From Phyto melanocephala (lineage: Eukaryota; Arthropoda; Insecta; Diptera; Rhinophoridae), in NCBI GenBank assembly GCA_941918925.1, contig OW799233.1, positions 84,016,055 through 84,080,054 of the forward strand: 64,000 bases of DNA, in the 5' to 3' direction. Every line of letters starts with the position of its first letter. Positions within the stretch are counted from its first letter, which is position 1. The notes under the pieces were generated by a model. It was not told the DNA's origin, did not search any database, and saw only the letters and a list, made by a program, of their open reading frames with translations. Below, piece after piece: positions 61,646 to 64,000 of the stretch. The position numbers and the translations under genes are program-made.

Positions 61646-62200
61646 GGGCCACTTTTTCGAGCACTGCTGGCCGTATGTCACGAATAACACGAACAATGCT
61701 GGCCTCCAAGGCGTCAATTGTTGCTGGTTTATCAGCATAAACCAGTGACTTCACGTAGCCCCACAGCAAATAATCGAGAGGTGTCAAATCGCACGACCTT
61801 GGAGGCCAATTGACAGGTCCATTTCTCGAAATCAACTTATCGCCAAATTTTGATTTCAATAAGTCGATGGTTGCGTTCGCCGTATGGCACGTAGCGCCAT
61901 CCTGTTGAAACCACATCTCCTCCGGATCAATGTCATCCATATTTTCAAACAAAAAATCATTGATCATGGTGCGGTAACGATCTCCATTGACCGTAACGCG
62001 AGCTCCGGCCTCATTTTTGAAGAAATAAGGTCCGATGATGCCACCAGCGTGAAAACCGCACCAAACGGTGCATTTTTCTGGATGTAATGGAGTCTGTAGG
62101 GTCTCTTGTGGATTGGTCTCGCTCCATATGCGGCAATTTTGCTTATTAACAAACCCGTTAAGCCAAAAATGCGCCTCATCGCTGAACACAATTTTGCGAT
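61569..62200 (-). pseudogene. DD41D mariner transposase, catalytic domain only
   Basis: The frame is open from 62270 to 61569, but the first 23 codons are antisense read-through of the duplicated 3' end. True transposase begins at YRKIVFSDEAHFW near 62201. The three catalytic aspartates are visible: SDEAHF (codon at 62180), FQQDGATCH, and TPLDYLLW, with 41 residues between the second and third. DD41D spacing marks the rosa/VISITOR-like branch of Tc1/mariner. Other conserved blocks are GGIIGPYFF, VNGDRYR, WPPRSCDLTPLDY and the C-terminus RGAHMPEIIFK. Mariner-type transposases are usually about 340 residues; here about 210 remain, and the helix-turn-helix region is missing. The catalytic residues are intact, so the deletion rather than decay killed it. 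Confidence 0.9.
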
Positions 62201-62384
62201 AAAATTGGACGTCCAGAATGCGCTTCGTCAAGAACAGCCGCGGTGCCCATATGCCCGAAATCATTTTCAAATGTTAATGTCACGTATTGATCTTTCGAAT
62301 AAAAAAAAAATTTTTGATTACAATTTAATTTTTTGTGTTATTTTTTACAATTTCAAGTTCTATCGGGCTTAAAAAGACACCCTT
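62201..62384 (-). repeat. Right arm of the 183/184-bp inverted repeat
   Basis: A reverse copy of the left arm, including codons of the transposase C-terminus in antisense orientation. Confidence 0.9.
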
Positions 62385-63111
62385 TATAATGAAAACTAGC
62401 CAAGATTTTTGATTTCATGTAATAGGTACGCTATTTTCTTTGTTATTTCTGACGTCCTCTTTGATTTTTAATTTTTACATAGTTAAATGTATTCTACTAG
62501 TCAAGCCCTTTCATTTGATTCTCATATTGTTGGGGGTAAAAAAATTTGTTTCGCCATTTTGTTTCAGACACCATCTTGGTTTTTACACTTATTTATAGTT
62601 TACTACATTTTACTGGCCGAGCGATTTTATTTACCAATATTGTGGGGATTAAAGGGGACAAAGCCGTAACTACTATATTTGACTCATATATTCGCCTTTA
62701 TTCTAGGACGCCATCTTTGATTTTTCTCTATTTATAGCTTACTATATTTTAATATTCAATCCCTTTCACTTGATCCCCATCTCGGTTGTATAGAAACTGA
62801 AAAATATCTGTTTTCGTTTGTAAATTTAAGGAAAAACACCGAAGTTGTACTTTGGTGCAATTTTTTCTTAGAAATAATTTCTTTGGTATTTAAAGCGTGT
62901 TTTAAACATGTTTAGGAGTTTGACAAAAATTTTATATATAAAAAAAAAAACTATTTTTTTTTAAATAATTTTGCCTATAACTTTGCCTGTTTGTCCAAAA
63001 CGTTTCATGAATATCTCTATAGGCATACTAAATATATAAATAGTAACAACTCTGTCTATAAATTATCCTAGGGACAGAAAATTTTAATTTTTGTCGTAAA
63101 AAAAGAGAAAA

Positions 63112-63825
63112 CAAATAAGAGTGCTATATTCGGACGTGCTGAATCTTATATACCCTTCACAACTTATGCAATAACAATTGTTTTTATCACCATGCATCTC
63201 ATATGAAATACGTACATATTAACATATAATTAACATACATATATAAAAACATCGCATTGTAAAATTATAAATTAAGTTTACGTATGTATAAAATTACAAA
63301 AAAAAAAAAAAATTAAAAAGAAATATTAAAAAACAAAAAAAAAGCAATAAAAAAAATTGAAAAAAAAATGTTTAAAAAAATAATAAAAATATAAATAATA
63401 TATAAAATAAAAAAAAAAATGATATAAAAAAATTTTTTTTGGCTCAGCTAGGATTCGATGCCACGTTTACTGTAACCAGTATATGTATGTTGTTGTTGTA
63501 GTTGTGGAAAAAAAGAGATAGTCGTGGTTTTTTGCTCATATCTCAGAAAGTTATGAGGCGATTATGCTGAATTTCAATAGCAACTCCCCGGATATTTCCA
63601 AAAGATTGATACCATACACAGATCTGAGAAACATATAGTTGCTTCTAAAAGTTAATTTCAACCAACACACGGACAGACGGACAGACGGTCAAGGCCTAAT
63701 CGACTCCTTTATTCATAAGCTTTCACAAAATATATATTTTATGGGGTTGGAAATAAAAATTGTAGAAATTTCAAACGGAATAACAAAGCTTTTATACCCT
63801 TGTGCACCACAGGTGTAGGGTATAA
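63112..63825 (-). mobile_element. DINE-1-like Helentron derivative, short variant
   Basis: The minus strand begins TTTATACCCTACACCTGTGG and includes GACCGTCTGTCCGTCTGTCC, the 'gtggcatcgaatcctagc' block and the A-rich spacer (63298-63435). It ends with the hairpin region GATTCAGCACGTCCGAATAT and AGCACTCTTATTTG. The spacer orientation is the same as in 5495-6167. Non-coding. Confidence 0.8.
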
Positions 63826-64000
63826 AAACTATTTAAAATTATTCCTTAAAAATGTAGAACCTGAATCTCTGCTACTTATTGTAAGTTAAGTTATTAAGCA
63901 TTATGAAGTATGTCTAACTAACCTGTTAGCGCATTTTGCAAAATATCAGCTATTGTGATTTTAATTTATGAAATGGTGATTTGTACTTCACAATTAAGAT
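63826..64000. other. Short gene-free window edge
   Basis: AT-rich DNA with nothing recognisable. Confidence 0.5.

Larger units (their letters stand above)
61463..62384 (-). mobile_element. Palindromic derivative of a DD41D (rosa-type) Tc1/mariner element
   Basis: The element is 922 bp and flanked by TA (61461-61462 and 62385-62386). Its two arms, 61463-61645 and 62201-62384, are inverted copies differing by one substitution and one base in a homopolymer. Each arm includes the terminal AAGGGTGT sequence and the last ~77 bp of the transposase gene. The 555-bp centre carries the catalytic part of the gene. The 5' terminus, untranslated leader and DNA-binding half have therefore been replaced by an inverted copy of the 3' end. 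It cannot encode a full transposase. Confidence 0.88.
61430..63111 (-). mobile_element. DINE-1-like derivative, long variant, split by a mariner derivative
   Basis: On the left, 61430-61462 retains AATACCCTTCATCGG, the block just inside the 3' hairpin. On the right, 62385-63111 has the long-variant interior (GTCAAGCCCTTTCATTTGAT, TTGTTGGGGGTAAA, CGCCATTTTG). The DD41D derivative lies between them at a TA site. The hairpin tail is missing at the left, and the 5' part is cut off where the next DINE's 3' end begins at 63112. Confidence 0.65.

Noticed and set aside
61569..62270. Complete 233-residue transposase ORF
   Set aside because: The first 23 codons are antisense copy of the gene's own 3' end and the entry codon is TTG. 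Only the downstream part is transposase.

Overview
The window looks like AT-rich non-coding DNA from a higher fly, probably calyptrate (blowfly or housefly-like). The evidence is the repeat content: many DINE-1/INE-1-like Helentron derivatives, a Transib element, a DD41D 'rosa'-type Tc1/mariner derivative, a canonical Helitron and several fly-style MITEs. The species assignment is inference. I found no rRNA, no convincing tRNA, no CRISPR array, no operon and no convincing host protein-coding exon. The 64 kb is best read as intergenic DNA or one very large intron that has accumulated mobile elements.

Layout. 1-885: DINE-like element cut by the window edge. 886-5494: featureless AT-rich DNA. 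5495-6167: DINE. 6168-12638: mostly featureless, with a CGTCG-rich repeat pair (7082-7796) and a small MITE (12232-12401). 12639-13690: DINE. 13691-19959: unique DNA with small inverted-repeat elements. 19960-20711: non-autonomous Helitron with five ~121-bp tandem units. 22298-25544: a complete Transib transposon with matching 5-bp target duplications. 27966-28479: broken DUF4780-type gag-like gene. 28578-29573: two overlapping DINE ends, one carrying an internal inversion. 31837-32488: palindromic-ended MITE split by a DINE. 34741-39550: three-layer nest (DINE-B containing a mariner-type MITE containing a 2,966-bp transposon with ~0.5-kb terminal inverted repeats). 39596-39673: Helitron 3' end. 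39674-53231: mostly unique DNA with simple repeats and one DINE remnant. 53232-55227: second DINE-B copy with the same mariner MITE, uninterrupted. 56276-57285: long DINE. 59317-59445: MITE. 61430-63825: DINEs, the first split by a palindromic DD41D mariner derivative.

The most informative objects are three. The Transib (22303-25539) has a transposase that keeps the RAG1-like catalytic D-D-E residues and C2/H2 zinc ligands but carries one in-frame TGA. The DD41D derivative (61463-62384) has had its 5' half replaced by an inverted copy of its own 3' end. The nest at 34741-39550 has its empty site preserved elsewhere in the same window (54478-55084), so the order of insertions can be read directly.

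None of the elements looks fully autonomous as sequenced. The Transib is closest. I found no new gene system beyond these mobile elements. Family names rest on motif recognition and structure, not on database searches.
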